Source: Streptomyces sp. TRM49041
GTDB taxonomy: Bacteria > Actinomycetota > Actinomycetes > Streptomycetales > Streptomycetaceae
Assembly (NCBI RefSeq): GCF_008271805.1
Contig: NZ_VSRY01000102.1
Span: 1-64,000 of the forward strand
DNA length: 64,000 bases
Direction of reading: 5' to 3'
Numbering within the stretch: the stretch's first letter is position 1; each line of letters opens with the position of its first letter. Under the pieces are notes generated by a model. That model did not search any database, had not been told where the DNA came from, and was given only the letters and a program-made list of their open reading frames with translations. Positions 33,440 to 41,339 of this stretch are shown one piece after another. The position numbers were made by a program, and so were the translations under genes.

Positions 33440-34096
33440 ATGCGCATTGTCATCGCTGGAGGACACGGTCGGATCGCCCTGCGCCTTGAGCGGCTGCTGG
33501 CGGCGGCCGGGCACGAGGTCGCGGGGATCATCCGCAGTCTGGAACAGGCCGCCGACCTGCGGGAGGCGGGCGCCGAACCGGTCCTGCTGGACCTGGAGTC
33601 GGCATCCACGGAGATGGTCGCCGCGGTGCTGCAGGGGGCCGACGCGGCGGTCTTCGCCGCGGGCGCGGGGCCGGGCAGCGGCGCGGCCCGCAAGGAAACC
33701 GTGGACCGGAACGCAGCAATCCTCTTCGCCGACGCGGCGGAACGGGCGGGGGTGCGGCGGCACATCGTCGTGTCCGCCATGCGTGCGGACCCGGACCACA
33801 AGGGTGACGAGGTGTTCGACGCGTATCTGCGGGCGAAGGGCGCGGCCGACGCGTACGTGCGCGCGAAGCCCACGCTGGACTGGACGGTCCTCCGCCCCGG
33901 CATCCTCACGGACGACGCCGGCACGGGCCTGGTCCGCCTGGAGGCGTCCACCGGCCGCGGCCCGGTCCCCCGCGACGACGTGGCCGCGGTCCTCGCCGAA
34001 CTCCTCGAGACCCCGGCGACGTCCGGCCTCACCCTGGAACTGATCAGCGGCACCGTCCCGGTCTCCGTCGCGGTGAAGGCGATCGCGGGGAACTGA
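33440..34096 (+). CDS. NAD(P)-binding atypical SDR protein
   Basis: 218 residues from the ATG at 33440; a GTG two codons upstream is equally possible. Rossmann motif RIVIAGGHGRIALRLERLL (GxxGxxA form), then ADAAVFAAGAGPGSG, HIVVSAMRAD and WTVLRPGILTDD, typical of the SDR_a5/NmrA-like group. It starts 34 bases after the amidohydrolase stop on the same strand. Substrate not recognisable. Confidence 0.8.
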   Translation: MRIVIAGGHGRIALRLERLLAAAGHEVAGIIRSLEQAADLREAGAEPVLLDLESASTEMVAAVLQGADAAVFAAGAGPGSGAARKETVDRNAAILFADAAERAGVRRHIVVSAMRADPDHKGDEVFDAYLRAKGAADAYVRAKPTLDWTVLRPGILTDDAGTGLVRLEASTGRGPVPRDDVAAVLAELLETPATSGLTLELISGTVPVSVAVKAIAGN

Positions 34097-34142
34097 CCCG
34101 CCCGCGTCGCCGGCGTCGCCCGCGCGGATTCGCTTACGAGAA

Positions 34143-34181
34143 AACCCCCGCCGCTCCGCGTTTCCGCGGGCGACGGGGGTT
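34143..34181 (+). terminator. Terminator at the left edge of the element
   Basis: AACCCCCG (34143-34150) pairs with CGGGGGTT (34174-34181), with further GC pairing inside. It closes the 33440 gene just before the att repeat. Confidence 0.75.
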
Positions 34182-34186
34182 GTCAA

Positions 34187-34239
34187 GCGTGGCGGCGCCA
34201 GGATTCGAACCTGGGTAGGCTAAGCCGACGGATTTACAG
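34187..34239. repeat. Left attachment repeat (3' part of tRNA-Tyr)
   Basis: 53 bp identical to 49437-49489, from just beyond the tRNA 3' end to the anticodon loop. The sequence beyond 34240 does not form a tRNA 5' half (its would-be anticodon stem does not pair), so this copy is not a functional tRNA. Confidence 0.93.
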
Positions 34240-34478
34240 ACTCCTGATCCTGAGCGCTGGGCGACCCACCTGAGCTGCACCGTTTCCTCATGATCGCGCA
34301 AGCGGGACAGCCTTCGTCCATGCCTCGTCCACGGAGCTGCGGAAGCATCCCGGCAAGACGGACGGGGGAGCGGAACCTAGCGCGGCACCAGATGTCGCTT
34401 TGCGGGCTCGCCATCCGCCGTCTCGCTTGCTAAGTGTGAAAGCGGCTACAGTGAGACTGGCAAAATTTCTGGTCAGCC

Positions 34479-34627
34479 CATCCCAGAACTGGGATGATCC
34501 GTCCAGGTTCTTGGATGCCTCCGCATCCGTTCACTGCAGAGGATGCGGAAGGGCCCAACCCGGCGGGCACCGGGTCAGGCCCTCGCACTGCAGTATGAGC
34601 CCGGCCGTCTACGCATCGGCCGGGCTC
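34479..34627. other. Non-coding stretch with four consecutive stem-loops
   Basis: The region 34240-34671 has no convincing gene. Within it are inverted repeats CATCCCAG-aa-CTGGGATG (34479-34496), CCGCATCC/GGATGCGG (34521-34528 / 34541-34548), a GGGCC/GGCCC arm pair around 34551-34582, and a perfect 11-bp stem (34597-34607 / 34617-34627). The last could terminate the small gene at 34672; the others have no obvious role. Confidence 0.6.
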
Positions 34628-34671
34628 ACTGCGTGAGCGGCCTTAACGTCCGGGCCTACGTCGCTGGTCAG

Positions 34672-34794
34672 CTACTGCAAGAACTGCCCAGCACAGGCGA
34701 TGATCGCCACAAGCACTCCCACGAAGCCGATGTAGATCTGCGCCCTCTCAGCGCTGGTCCACCTCTTCCGGGGCTTGCCCATGTCGGGAGTCAC
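34672..34794 (-). CDS. Small single-TM protein (40 aa)
   Basis: AGGAGG lies 8 bases before a GTG at 34794 (a second GTG at 34797 and an ATG at 34782 are alternatives). The product has a basic N-terminus (MGKPRKRWTSAERAQ within it) and one hydrophobic helix (IYIGFVGVLVAIIACAG) ending FLQ. Two upstream hairpins (GAACTCCC/GGGAGTTC and CTGGCCC/GGGCCAG) sit in its leader on the - strand. The signals are good for such a short gene, but there is no homology evidence. The gap 34798-35153 shows nothing else. Confidence 0.5.
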   Translation of the reverse strand: MTPDMGKPRKRWTSAERAQIYIGFVGVLVAIIACAGQFLQ

Positions 34795-35153
34795 CACCGC
34801 TTCCTCCTTTCCTCCGTCTGGCCCCTTGTCGGGCCAGGGGTCATGGAACTCCCAAGTAGGCAGGGGAGTTCGACGGAGAATCGGCCGAAGCTCGGCTCAG
34901 CATACTGGGCTTGGGGACACCTCGTGGGCCTCGCCAAGCAAGGTGTTCGCAGGTTGAAGTCACACCGTAGGCAAAGCGGGGTGAGGGCGAGACACCGGTC
35001 CGCAGGTCGGCCGGTCCGGGGATAGAAAGCGTCCAGAGGTCAGCTGCCGCACCAGACACCATCCTGTAGGCAGCTGGGCCAGGGCGGCCGACGACAGGTG
35101 GACCCCGTGCGTGCATCAACGAATGCAACCGACACCTATCGGCCGCAGTGGTG

Positions 35154-35606
35154 CTACCGCAGCAGGTGAGCATTCACCGAGCGCGCCTGGCCGCTCAGAT
35201 CTTCGAGCTCCACGACCTCTGCGCCCTCAGCTAGAAGTGTCTCAACGCCCACGCAGTCAGCCACCAGAAGGCTCGGCTCGCGCCAGGCGATGACCACGCG
35301 GCGGATTGAGGAGCGGAGGATCAGCTGGGTGCAGGTGAGGGGGCGAGAACGACGCTCGGAGCAGGGCTCCAGGGTGCTGTAGATGGTGGCGCCAACAAGG
35401 CGGGGGTCGTCCACAGGGAGCTTGGCCAGGGCCGATTCCTCGGCGTGGACGTGGGCATCGGTCTCGCGGGAGTAGCCGGTCGCGAGTTCCTCTCCGTCGG
35501 CGCCCACAATGACGGCGCCCACCGAGAAGGCGCCCTCCGCTGGCGGGCACTTCCGTGAGAGGTCAATGGCCCGTTCCATCCAGGCTCGGTCTCCAGTGAG
35601 GGTCAT
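35154..35606 (-). CDS. RibD-type zinc deaminase (stand-alone domain)
   Basis: 150 residues; its ATG overlaps the stop of the reductase gene (ATGA). It has the cytidine deaminase-like zinc motif of the RibD branch: HAEE (H54, E56) and PCSERRSRPLTC (C82, C92), close to the RibD pattern PCxxxGRTPPC. In riboflavin synthesis this domain deaminates the pyrimidine intermediate, followed by reduction of the ribose, which is what the coupled neighbour would do. In most bacteria the two domains are fused; here they are split and in reverse order. The true substrate is unknown. Confidence 0.78.
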   Translation of the reverse strand: MTLTGDRAWMERAIDLSRKCPPAEGAFSVGAVIVGADGEELATGYSRETDAHVHAEESALAKLPVDDPRLVGATIYSTLEPCSERRSRPLTCTQLILRSSIRRVVIAWREPSLLVADCVGVETLLAEGAEVVELEDLSGQARSVNAHLLR

Positions 35607-36286
35607 GCGGCGCTCTCCTGCTTGGGCAGGTAGCGGAGGAGGACGACGTCACCGATGGTGCGCGCCTCTGCGAGCTGCATCCGGCGCGTGGACCCACCCG
35701 GGTAGCTGGTCGGGTTCAGGAAGCGCGGGGCGTCCGCGTCGCCCACGAGGAGCGGGGCAATCGCAAGGTGGATCTCGTCGGCGAGGCCCTGGGAAAGGAA
35801 CGCCGTGTGGATCTGGCCCCCGCCCTCCACCATCAGGCGCTCGACTCCTCGTCGGCCGAGGTCATCCAGCATCGCGCCGAAGTCGACCGTGGGGCCCAAG
35901 GACACGACCTCAGCCAGGCCGCGCAGACGCTCGCTGAGCTTCTCGTAACCATCGTCCGTCGTGTAGGCGACCTTGTCGCCGCCGTGGTGCCAGAACTTCA
36001 GGCCGCGGTCGAGGTCGCCGCTGCCGGACACCGTGACCTTGAGCGGGTAGGCGGGCTTGCCCGCCGCCACCCGGGCGGCACGGCGTTCCTCGCTGTTAAC
36101 GAGGAGCCGTGGATTGTCGGCGCGCATCGTGCTGGCGCCGATCAGGATGGCGTCGGATTCGGCGCGGACCTGGTCGACGCGGTCGAAGTCCTCGCTGTTG
36201 CTGAGGAGGAGCCGCTCGGCGTTGGTGTCGTCGATGTGTCCATCGATCGACGTCGCCACGCTCAGCAGCACGTAAGGACGGGGCAC
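35603..36286 (-). CDS. RibD C-terminal-type reductase (DHFR-like fold)
   Basis: 227 residues from the GTG at 36286 (AAGGAG eight bases upstream). The upstream in-frame stretch is not conserved-looking. It matches the RibD_C/DHFR-like family: LLSVATSIDGHIDD, IGASTMRADNPRLLV, and VEGGGQIHTAFLSQGLADEI followed by APLLVG. Together with the overlapping deaminase it could carry out both RibD steps. It is cargo of the integrated element and lies downstream of a TPR-HTH regulator on the same strand. Confidence 0.8.
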   Translation of the reverse strand: MPRPYVLLSVATSIDGHIDDTNAERLLLSNSEDFDRVDQVRAESDAILIGASTMRADNPRLLVNSEERRAARVAAGKPAYPLKVTVSGSGDLDRGLKFWHHGGDKVAYTTDDGYEKLSERLRGLAEVVSLGPTVDFGAMLDDLGRRGVERLMVEGGGQIHTAFLSQGLADEIHLAIAPLLVGDADAPRFLNPTSYPGGSTRRMQLAEARTIGDVVLLRYLPKQESAA

Positions 36287-36324
36287 GGGAAGTCTCCTTG
36301 CTCGCTGGTTGGGTACGGCCGGTG

Positions 36325-37764
36325 TCAGGCTTGGCGGAGGACGGCTTCGGTCATGGCGTCCTTGAACTCGATCACGCTCGGGACCGTACGCCACTGGTCG
36401 AAGGATTCGTCGAGCCGGGCCAGCTCCCGGGAGATGCGCGCCGATCCGGTCTCCTCGCCGATGCTCAGGGCCTGGAGTCCCACGACGACGGCCTGCTCCA
36501 CCTCCCTCGCTTCGGCGAGTGCGACTGCCTGGCGCGCCAGGTACACGCCCCGGTCCCGGTGGTAGCCGGCGGGCAGTCGGCTGATGGCTTGGCGGAACCC
36601 CTCGGCGGCGCCCTGGTGGTCCCCGAGGACGGCGAGGCTGTGTGCTCGCTGCACCTCGATGTACGCGCTGTCGAGCCATACGCCCCACGGCGAGCCGGGG
36701 TCGGGGTCCATGCTCGCGTGGAGCTCCAAGGCGTGCTCGTACGCTCGCTGCGTCGTCGTGGCGTCCTTGCGGAGTGCGTGGCCGTGGGCTCCGTATGTCG
36801 CGGCAACGGCGGCCAGGCGACTTCGAGGGGCCGCCAGGTCCTCCGCCGCGTCCGCCACGTCGACGGCCTCTATGGCGTCCCGCATGTCCCCAGCGAGTTG
36901 GCTGCGCCGGGCGAGGATGTACGTGGTGAGGTCTGAGTCACCACTCATGTGGGAGGCTTCGAGCGCTTCCCTCATCCAGTGCTGAGCGGCCCGGAAGTCT
37001 CCGAGATCCTGGTAGAGCCATCCGCAAAGCTCGGAGTACTGGGTCTGAAGCTGGAGCAGCTGGCGCCGGTCGGCTCCGCTCCGATCGGCCCGGAGTTCCT
37101 TGATGGCTGCGACCTGCTGTTGGACGACGGGGATCACGCGAGCCGGACCGAAGCGGTTGTCGTTGTCGATCAGGACTCTCCGTGTCGCCTGGAGAAGTTC
37201 GATCGGGTTGGCCCCCGACATCCGGCTGGCGGAGCGCTGGGCGGCGGCGGTAGCCGGCATCTCGGAGGCGGCAGTCAGCGCTGCGCCCGCTCCGAGCGCG
37301 CCGAGGAGGGCCCTGCGAGAGAGCGACACGAAGATGATCCTTCCGTCATCGGTTCGTACGGGGACAGACAGCCCCTCCTCAGACGGTGCATGAACGCCGC
37401 TCTCGCCAGCCATGGCCACAGACGTGTTGGCCACATGGGTCCCGTGATTGGACACATGGGCCGCACGCAGGGCCTCAAGGCTGGCGCCCTCAGCTATCCG
37501 CTTGTGCAGCCGGACAAGGGAACCGCTGGCTCCCAGGGCATCGTCGTAGGCGCGGACCAGGTCGGCCGAGGCAGCCTGATCCCCACGCTCCACGCGCGCC
37601 ATATAGCTGCTGTTGAAGACGATGGCTCTGCCGAGTTTCCCGAGGGATAAGCCGCGCTGATTCCGCCATGCGCGCATCTCGGCGCCGAGGTAGTGCTGTG
37701 GGCTCGCGTGAGGCGTCAACTCGTTCGGCCGCTGTCCCACTCCGTCCTCCCCGATGAGTCCCAT
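36325..37764 (-). CDS. HTH-XRE regulator with TPR-type helical domain
   Basis: 479 residues from the ATG at 37764; an ATG at 37788 would add eight. Residues about 30-90 form an XRE-type HTH (LGAEMRAWRNQRGLSLGKLG; SSYMARVERGDQAAS). A twin-Arg-like hydrophobic stretch (SRRALLGALGAGAALTAA, about 150-168) follows, then a long TPR-like helical region (QLQTQYSELCGWLYQDLGDF; AAEGFRQAISRLP). This layout is common among Streptomyces regulators with signal-binding TPR domains. It stands 38 bases upstream of the reductase-deaminase pair on the same strand, so it probably controls them. A palindrome covers both possible start codons. Confidence 0.75.
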   Translation of the reverse strand: MGLIGEDGVGQRPNELTPHASPQHYLGAEMRAWRNQRGLSLGKLGRAIVFNSSYMARVERGDQAASADLVRAYDDALGASGSLVRLHKRIAEGASLEALRAAHVSNHGTHVANTSVAMAGESGVHAPSEEGLSVPVRTDDGRIIFVSLSRRALLGALGAGAALTAASEMPATAAAQRSASRMSGANPIELLQATRRVLIDNDNRFGPARVIPVVQQQVAAIKELRADRSGADRRQLLQLQTQYSELCGWLYQDLGDFRAAQHWMREALEASHMSGDSDLTTYILARRSQLAGDMRDAIEAVDVADAAEDLAAPRSRLAAVAATYGAHGHALRKDATTTQRAYEHALELHASMDPDPGSPWGVWLDSAYIEVQRAHSLAVLGDHQGAAEGFRQAISRLPAGYHRDRGVYLARQAVALAEAREVEQAVVVGLQALSIGEETGSARISRELARLDESFDQWRTVPSVIEFKDAMTEAVLRQA

Positions 37765-37790
37765 GTGGCCGCCTCGTGGCAGCCACATGG
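37761..37790. promoter_or_regulatory. Palindrome over the TPR-HTH start codons
   Basis: CCATGTGGC (37761-37769) and GCCACATGG (37782-37790) are perfect 9-bp arms with a 12-base spacer. Each arm contains one of the two candidate ATG codons. It could be an autoregulatory operator or an RNA hairpin that hides the start. Confidence 0.6.
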
Positions 37791-37983
37791 CACGTCTGTC
37801 GCCCCGTCAACTCAGCCCGCTACAAATGATGCAGAGGCGGTTCTCAACCTATCGACGCTGGTCGAGGTACCGCACCCCCATGCGAGCGAAGGAGGTGGAC
37901 GTGATGGAAGCAGACTCGCGGAGGTCGACGCCGGCGGCGGTGCCGCCAATGGCCTCCGCCTCGGCGCTGGCCTGCGCCAGGTT

Positions 37984-38334
37984 CTATCCGGCCTCCAGCG
38001 CCGCAACCCGTTCACGAAGCTCGTTGACCTCGCTCTTCAGGCGGCTCATCTCGTCCCGCAGTTCTGCGATGGCGCTCTCCGGTCCCGCCTGTCGAACGAG
38101 AGTCACGGAATCGGAGGTGAGAAAGGCTCCTTTGCCCTGGTGGCTGACCGCGAGTCCGTCGGTCTTGAGCTGGCGGATCGCGTCCCGGGCAACCGTCACG
38201 GTCACGTCGTAGCGCTCACGGATCTGCGCCAAGGACGGCAGTTGCCCGGTCCGGGCGAACTCGCCCTCGGCGATCCGCCGGCGCAGGTCCTCCGCGACCT
38301 GCTTGTAGGCGGGCGTGCCGGTCCACTCGATCAT
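37984..38334 (-). CDS. GntR-family repressor, KorSA-like
   Basis: 116 residues from the ATG at 38334 (a GTG at 38340 is possible). A winged-helix GntR N-terminus (PAYKQVAEDLRRRIAEGEF; RTGQLPSLAQIRERYDVT; VARDAIRQLKTDG) is followed by a short C-terminal coiled coil (ELRDEMSRLKSEVNELRERV) rather than a large effector domain. Short GntR proteins such as pSAM2 KorSA repress transfer and replication genes in these elements. It is divergent from the transfer operon, with clustered inverted repeats in between. Confidence 0.82.
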   Translation of the reverse strand: MIEWTGTPAYKQVAEDLRRRIAEGEFARTGQLPSLAQIRERYDVTVTVARDAIRQLKTDGLAVSHQGKGAFLTSDSVTLVRQAGPESAIAELRDEMSRLKSEVNELRERVAALEAG

Positions 38335-38365
38335 CTGCACCTCAAGTCCTGAAGACGACTACATA

Positions 38366-38475
38366 GCCTCTGCCTCATAGTGCCTAAGCGCCAGAGGCAT
38401 GGCCAACCCCCGCGTCGACGAGTCCGGCGAGACGACTTGACGCACTCTGCCTCATAGTGCACTCTGAGGCAGAGT
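38366..38475. promoter_or_regulatory. Clustered operator repeats between GntR gene and transfer operon
   Basis: CTCTGCCTCATAGTGC occurs twice (38368-38383 and 38445-38460). The second copy is part of a perfect inverted repeat ACTCTGCCTC/GAGGCAGAGT (38444-38453 / 38466-38475); the first pairs with CAGAGGC at 38392-38398. They sit just upstream of the GntR gene and are probable binding sites of its product. The rest of the gap to 38763 shows no convincing gene. Confidence 0.72.
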
Positions 38476-38763
38476 TGAAGTTCCGGCGGAACCTCAACCA
38501 CCTCGCCAATGCCCGCCTGCACTCGGCGGTGCCGAGCGAACACGCAGTACCCGCGCCCGGAGGCCACTGCGGCTGAAGGAAGCGCTCGTCGCTTGAGAAC
38601 TGAATCGCACGGCGCCTGGCAAGCAGACCGTGCATGCACCAGTGGTTTTGGTCCCGCCGCAGCTCGTAAGGCAGCGGCGGTGGCCATGGCCACTCGTCAC
38701 CGACGTACGGCCATCGCGGCTCGCTCGCCGAGCCGCGACTTGCTCGACGCACACGTGCTGGTT

Positions 38764-38792
38764 GGCAGGGCTCCCCACCAAGGTCGCCTGCC
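38764..38792 (+). other. Conserved-loop RNA hairpin, copy 1
   Basis: Stem GGCAGG/CCTGCC (38764-38769 / 38787-38792) around a 17-nt loop GCTCCCCACCAAGGTCG. The same loop, 16 of 17 bases, is found at 45287-45303 on a different, fully complementary 13-bp stem. It lies 38 bases before the ATG of the first transfer-operon gene. Confidence 0.7.
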
Positions 38793-38830
38793 GCCCGGCT
38801 TCTCCCTGTTCCTTCGTCTCAGGAGAGACC

Positions 38831-39124
38831 ATGCGTTTGTACATCGGCGGCCATGAGGCCGTCTCTGCCCACGACTTCGTGGAACTGGCCCTTGGTACCC
38901 CGGTTGAGCTCTGGCTCGGGGTGGAGGGCGAGAGCGCCGCGGAGCGCACGGCGCGGCTGGACGCGGCGCGCGACATCCTCGCCGACAACCCGAACCTGCC
39001 GGACGAGGTCAGCCGGATCGCCGCGGAAGCGATCGAGGCGTTCGCCCCGGAGCTGTTCAACGTCGTCCCCCTCACGCGGCCTGCCGACCGCCGCCCGCGC
39101 AACGCCCAGGGAGCGGCGGCATGA
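38831..39124 (+). CDS. Hypothetical protein, first gene of transfer operon
   Basis: 97 residues; ATG behind CAGGAGAG. Acidic, helical, no recognised motif (MRLYIGGHEAVSAHDFVELA, later DILADNPNLPDEVSRI). Its stop overlaps the next ATG (ATGA), so it is coupled to the SpdB-like gene. Such small proteins at the head of spd operons are common in these elements; function unknown. Confidence 0.7.
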   Translation: MRLYIGGHEAVSAHDFVELALGTPVELWLGVEGESAAERTARLDAARDILADNPNLPDEVSRIAAEAIEAFAPELFNVVPLTRPADRRPRNAQGAAA

Positions 39125-40175
39125 GCGCCACGACCGTTCTGGACGAGCGGCCGGTGGTGCCGCCGCTGACGCGCCCGGAGATGGGCCTCGCCGGTATCGG
39201 CGCAATCGCCGCCGCCGGGGTTGGGGCGCTGGGGCTGTTGTCGTCGTTCGACGCGGTTTCGGCTGCTGCTGCCCGGTGGGGGTTTGGTGAGCCGTGGATG
39301 CTGCCGGTCGGTATCGATGTGGCGATTCCGGTGTTCACCGTGGCTAACCTGCTGCTGATCCGGATGGACATGGCCTTGGCGTGGGTCCGGTTCGTGCCCT
39401 GGGCGCTCACCCTGATCACCTGCGGCCTGAACGTCGCCGCAGGGCATGGGGTGTGGGCGAAGGTGGCGCACGGGACGATGCCGCTGCTGTGGGTGGTGTT
39501 TTCTGAGATCGGCGCCCACATCTACGCCGTCCGCATTGGCGCGGTGACCGGACGGCGGATGGGCAAGATCCGCGCTTCGCGGTGGCTGCTGGCCTTCCCG
39601 TCCACGTTCTCGCTGTGGCGGCGGATGACGCTGTGGGAGATCACCTCCTACGCCGACGCCCTCGCCCGGGAGAAGGAACGCCAGCTGGCCCGTGCCGAGC
39701 TGCGCGAGCGGTATGGCCGGCGGTGGCGGTCGAAGACACCACGCAGGGAACGCGTCCTGCTCCGGCTTGGCGAATTCGCCCCCGCCAGTGAGGACGAGGA
39801 GCCGCCCGCGGAGCTGCACCAGGACGAGGCGGTCGCGCACCCCGACCCGTCGGCGCCGCCGGCCGGGGACAAGCTGAAGTCGCCCCGGCGCCGCACCCGC
39901 AAGCCGAAGACGCCGAAGCAGCGCACGGCGGATGAGCTGCTCGCTCAGGCCCGGGAGGTCACCGCCGGGTGGGAGCACGCGGCGATCAACGCTGAGGCCA
40001 TCCGTACCGCGCTGCGCTGCTCCGCCGCCAGTTCCCGCACCCTGCGGGATGCGCTGCTCGCCGAGCGCGCGCAGACCCGCCGCCCCCGCCCCGTCGAGGC
40101 CCCGGCCGACCGGGCGGAGCAGGACGGGCCGAAGGCGGACGACGCGGTCGAGGACGTCGCCGAGGAGGTGGCGGC

Positions 40176-40179
<4 letters not shown>
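39121..40179 (+). CDS. spdB: SpdB-like spread protein (DUF2637 type)
   Basis: 352 residues. Four membrane segments in the first ~150 residues (about 22-42, 58-80, 90-108, 118-138), then a basic and Pro-rich cytoplasmic tail with RRRTRKPKTPKQR and a C-terminal helical domain resembling a small HTH (AINAEAIRTALRCSAASSRTL). This is the layout of SpdB2-like proteins, which help the incoming element move between mycelial compartments. Translationally coupled at both ends. Confidence 0.82.
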
Positions 40180-40822
<643 letters not shown>

Positions 40823-40823
<1 letters not shown>

Positions 40824-41209
40824 TGTCGCCGACGTTCGGCAAGTGCTACGACCCGACCGGCGCCACATGGGGGATACCGACCTACCCGTGGAAGCTCGCC
40901 CCCGACGGCTACGCGACCCGCCGCCAACTCCGCGCACAAGGTCTTCGGCCCGGAGGTCAGCCGGTCGCCGCGCAGGTGGTGCGCCGCTCCCGGCACCGCC
41001 GGGACGGGATGCTGGTGGCCTACCTCTACCGCGTCGACCGCGCCCAGCCGGTGAGGCCGATGACCGCACGGAAGTGGGGCGCGCTGGCTCTGGCGATGCT
41101 GGCCCGCCGCACCTGCCCGCAGTGCCGCCGGGACGCCGGATACGTCATCCCGGCATCGCTCGGAGCATGCGTCCCCTGCGCCTACCCCGACGAACAGCGC
41201 GCCGCTTGA
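40823..41209 (+). CDS. RRQRL-motif zinc-binding transfer protein
   Basis: 128 residues, TGATG overlap with the GGDEF gene. The central motif RRQLRAQGLRPGGQPV and the C-terminal Cys pairs (CPQCRRDAGYVIPASLGACVPC) identify the RRQRL zinc-binding proteins found in actinomycete elements. Role in transfer is inferred from operon position. Confidence 0.78.
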
Positions 41210-41266
41210 GAACGCCCCCCCCAAGTCGGGGTAACCGGCCCGTTTCCAGGGGCCATCATCCAGCGC

Positions 41267-41309
41267 ACGGGCCCGACCGCTCACCTCCTACAGCGTCGGC
41301 CGGGCCCGT
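41267..41309 (+). terminator. Hairpin between transfer operon and traB
   Basis: ACGGGCCCG (41267-41275) pairs with CGGGCCCGT (41301-41309), followed by CCTTTCC. It may end the spd operon or attenuate traB. Confidence 0.55.
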
Positions 41310-41339
41310 CCTTTCCTCCCTCGCAAGGAAGGACCACCA

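Noticed and set aside
34187..34285. Possible second tRNA-Tyr or chimeric tRNA at the left att site, since GGTGCAGCTCAGG upstream looks D-arm-like
   Set aside because: The anticodon stem and acceptor do not pair with the 53-bp 3' part; it is only the att copy.
34798..35153. Possible gene between the small TM gene and the deaminase
   Set aside because: Frames here have no start signal and overlap each other; no motif is seen.
38509..38856. A 115-codon frame upstream of the transfer operon
   Set aside because: No ribosome-binding site, composition unlike neighbours, and it runs over the operators, the conserved hairpin and the next gene start.
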